A DNA stretch of 64,000 nt from Niastella caeni (GTDB taxonomy: Bacteria > Bacteroidota > Bacteroidia > Chitinophagales > Chitinophagaceae): contig NZ_STFF01000001.1 of NCBI RefSeq assembly GCF_004834005.1, positions 1,797,347-1,861,346 of the forward strand. The letters are read 5' to 3'. The notes below the pieces were generated by a model. That model searched no databases. It saw only the letters and a program-made list of their open reading frames with translations, and had not been told where the DNA came from. The position numbers and the translations under genes are program-made. Below are positions 62,476-64,000 of the stretch, piece by piece. The number at the start of each line of letters is the position of its first letter. Position 1 is the stretch's first letter.

Positions 62476-62709
62476 ATGAAACGATTATCAGAAATAGAAA
62501 CAGGAACCATTGCCCGGATACTTTCTTTTGAGAATAATGATCTGTTCCTTAAACTTATGGAAATGGGTTGTGTTCCCGGTGAATTGGTTAAGGTAGAACA
62601 GGTAGCTCCCTTGGGCGATCCCATCTCAATAACGGTGGCTGGTTATAACCTCAGCTTACGATTAAATGAAGCCGATAACATCTTTGTAGAGGAACTGGGA
62701 CTTTCATAA
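62476..62709 (+). CDS. feoA: FeoA-domain protein without FeoB
   Basis: A 77-residue SH3-like FeoA protein: RLSEIETGTIARILSFEND-like opening, MEMGCVPGELVKVEQVAPLG and PISITVAGYNLSLRLNEADN, all family features. FeoA normally assists the ferrous-iron transporter FeoB, but no feoB is adjacent; the following 580 bases are a repeat array. It could serve a FeoB encoded elsewhere or act as a free-standing regulator. Confidence 0.92.
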   Translation: MKRLSEIETGTIARILSFENNDLFLKLMEMGCVPGELVKVEQVAPLGDPISITVAGYNLSLRLNEADNIFVEELGLS

Positions 62710-62849
62710 TGTGGTCCCCGTTTCTTTTTTGACATATCCCTTCCCTTTTGCCATAATTATAATAGCTCCATCCTTCACGTGTTTTTGAGGTTTCATTGAC
62801 TTCATCCCTTTCTCAAACGCAGTAACCGATTTTTCCCAGAACCTATTCT

Positions 62850-63210
62850 GTTTTCATGAAATGGATATTGTTTCCATAAGTTTGATACTATTCTCATGAA
62901 AATATATGTTTATTCATGAGAAACGATCCTATTTTATTGAAGAAAATGTTTTTTCCGTTCGAAATGATCCTGTTTTCATGAAAATGGATGTCTTTTCATA
63001 AGAGTTGACACTGTTCTCATGAGAATAGATATTGTTTCATGAGAATGGATGTTATTTGCATGAGAAAGGATACTGTTTCCATAAGAACTGATACTGTTCT
63101 CATGAAAATATATGTTTGTTCATGAGAAACGATCCTATTTTATTGAAGAAAATGTTTTTTCGGTGAGAAATGAAACTGGTTTAGTGGAGAGCGATGTTTT
63201 TTCGTGCGTA
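62850..63210. repeat. Array of about 18 palindromes phased at 20-21 bp
   Basis: Degenerate copies of a unit near GATACTGTTCTCATGAGAAT, centred on CATG. Centres start at 62855, 62875, 62895, 62915, 62936, 62957, 62977, 62997, 63018, 63038, 63059, 63080, 63101, 63121, 63142, 63162, 63183 and 63203, i.e. steps of 20 or 21. Fading copies may extend left to about 62733. The block 62862-62956 is repeated nearly unchanged at 63068-63162, an offset of 206 bp or ten units. The step is not a multiple of three, so it is not coding. Confidence 0.85.
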
Positions 63211-63292
63211 TCGTTTCTTTGCAAAAAATGGTCATCGCTACTCGCGATTAATTCAGAACTTTAAAGAGCGGAATTACAATTACTAATTACAG

Positions 63293-63865
63293 ATGAAAGT
63301 TGGACTTTACTTTGGGTCGTTTAATCCTATACACCATGGTCATTTGATCATTGCTAATTACATGTTGCAGAACTCTGATCTCGATCAGATATGGTTAGTG
63401 GTGTCACCTCAAAATCCTTTTAAACAATCGGGCAGTTTATTGAATTCGTATCACCGGTTATACCTGGTACAACTGGCAATTGAAACTGAGCCAAAATTAA
63501 AAGCCAGCGATATAGAATTCAGGTTGCCGCAGCCATCCTATACCGTGAATACCCTTGCCTATTTGCAGGAAAAGTATCCAATGCATCAATTTGCCATAAT
63601 TATGGGCAGCGACAGTTTTGAGAATCTTTCCAAATGGAAAAACTATGAATTCATTTTGCAGCATTGTCCTATTTATGTGTATCGCCGGCCCGGCCATGAA
63701 GTGATCAATAATTTTAAGCAAGGCAATATTATCGTCATGGACGCTCCCCTGTTGCAAATCTCCGCTACCCTCATTCGCAACAATATAAAACAGGGCAAAT
63801 CCATCCGATACCTGATTCCCGATAAAGTAATTGAAGAAATAGAGAGAAACGGTTTCTATCGATAA
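63293..63865 (+). CDS. nadD: Nicotinate-nucleotide adenylyltransferase
   Basis: A 190-residue enzyme that adenylylates nicotinate mononucleotide in NAD synthesis. GSFNPIHHGHLIIANYML (8-25) is the nucleotidyltransferase motif with the HxGH signature, IIMGSDSFENLSKWKN (about 102-117) is the family substrate-binding stretch, and ISATLIRNNIKQGKSIRYLI (about 157-176) holds the C-terminal SxTxxR motif. The repeat array ends about 80 bases before its ATG and could influence its expression. nadA is 7.6 kb upstream. Confidence 0.96.
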   Translation: MKVGLYFGSFNPIHHGHLIIANYMLQNSDLDQIWLVVSPQNPFKQSGSLLNSYHRLYLVQLAIETEPKLKASDIEFRLPQPSYTVNTLAYLQEKYPMHQFAIIMGSDSFENLSKWKNYEFILQHCPIYVYRRPGHEVINNFKQGNIIVMDAPLLQISATLIRNNIKQGKSIRYLIPDKVIEEIERNGFYR

Positions 63866-64000
63866 CGAACAAACGAAGTTAGGTATGATTGTATTCACAG
63901 CTACAGTTTCACCTGATGCCATCCATCGTGCCACTTTGAAAATTTAAACCGCGCACCCGGGAAATGAGGAATATGTCGAATTTAATCATATTATGAAAAA

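Noticed and set aside
62850..63210. CRISPR array as an explanation for the phased repeats
   Set aside because: Units are 20-21 bp, degenerate and directly abutting, with no unique spacers and no cas genes.

Overview
The window is chromosomal DNA from a member of the Bacteroidota, most likely family Chitinophagaceae (Niastella/Chitinophaga-like). The evidence is a type IX secretion sorting domain, Bacteroidota-restricted families (DUF2480, DUF3127, a GreA-like small protein), and several promoters of the phylum-specific form TTTG-N19-TAnnTTTG. No rRNA, intact tRNA, insertion sequence, phage or CRISPR array was seen. About 55 protein genes can be supported.

Layout. 0-8 kb: the end of an M1 peptidase, a secreted beta-helix protein, an OmpR-type two-component pair, a UspA-like protein, a bestrophin and a one-domain asparaginase. 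8-20 kb: small conserved proteins, a VWA protein, an Lrp/EamA pair, PBP1A, a second M1 peptidase and an NlpE-like lipoprotein. 20-32 kb: a FUSC transporter, a CmoA/membrane-methyltransferase pair, a candidate small RNA, a soluble PAS kinase with its response regulator, RecX, an intracellular trypsin-like protease paired with a protein that shares its C-terminal domain, and dnaN. 32-49 kb: sterol desaturase, the ATP-grasp/alpha-E/transglutaminase operon, KdsB, ROK kinase, peroxiredoxin/AhpD, a nitrilase, a GH32 enzyme, a KdnB-like oxidase and CorA. 48-52 kb: cytochrome bd oxidase and DUF2480.

52-64 kb looks like the replication-origin neighbourhood. The 570-bp gap between a PpiD/SurA-like foldase and nadA holds a cluster of DnaA-box-like 9-mers. 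The last two boxes are followed by a short GC spacer, TAA/TAG trinucleotides and an AT-rich stretch, which is the architecture of a bacterial unwinding element. Downstream come mnmG (a classic origin neighbour), a 2.7-kb almost gene-free stretch, two parS-like palindromes, ybeY, feoA and nadD. Between feoA and nadD lies an array of about 18 degenerate palindromes around TTCTCATGAGAA, spaced 20-21 bp (two helical turns). I found no published family matching this array from memory.

Functional themes are envelope building and maintenance (PBP1A, KdsB/KdnB for a Kdo or amino-Kdo sugar, foldase, secreted peptidases), oxidative and respiratory stress (peroxiredoxin/AhpD, free methionine sulfoxide reductase, bd oxidase), NAD synthesis (nadA, nadD), and chromosome replication and segregation (dnaN, putative oriC, parS). 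The most novel-looking items are the phased palindrome array, the protease/partner pair with a shared domain, the candidate small RNA near 25.3 kb, and a set of intergenic inverted repeats that share a layout but each use a different sequence word.
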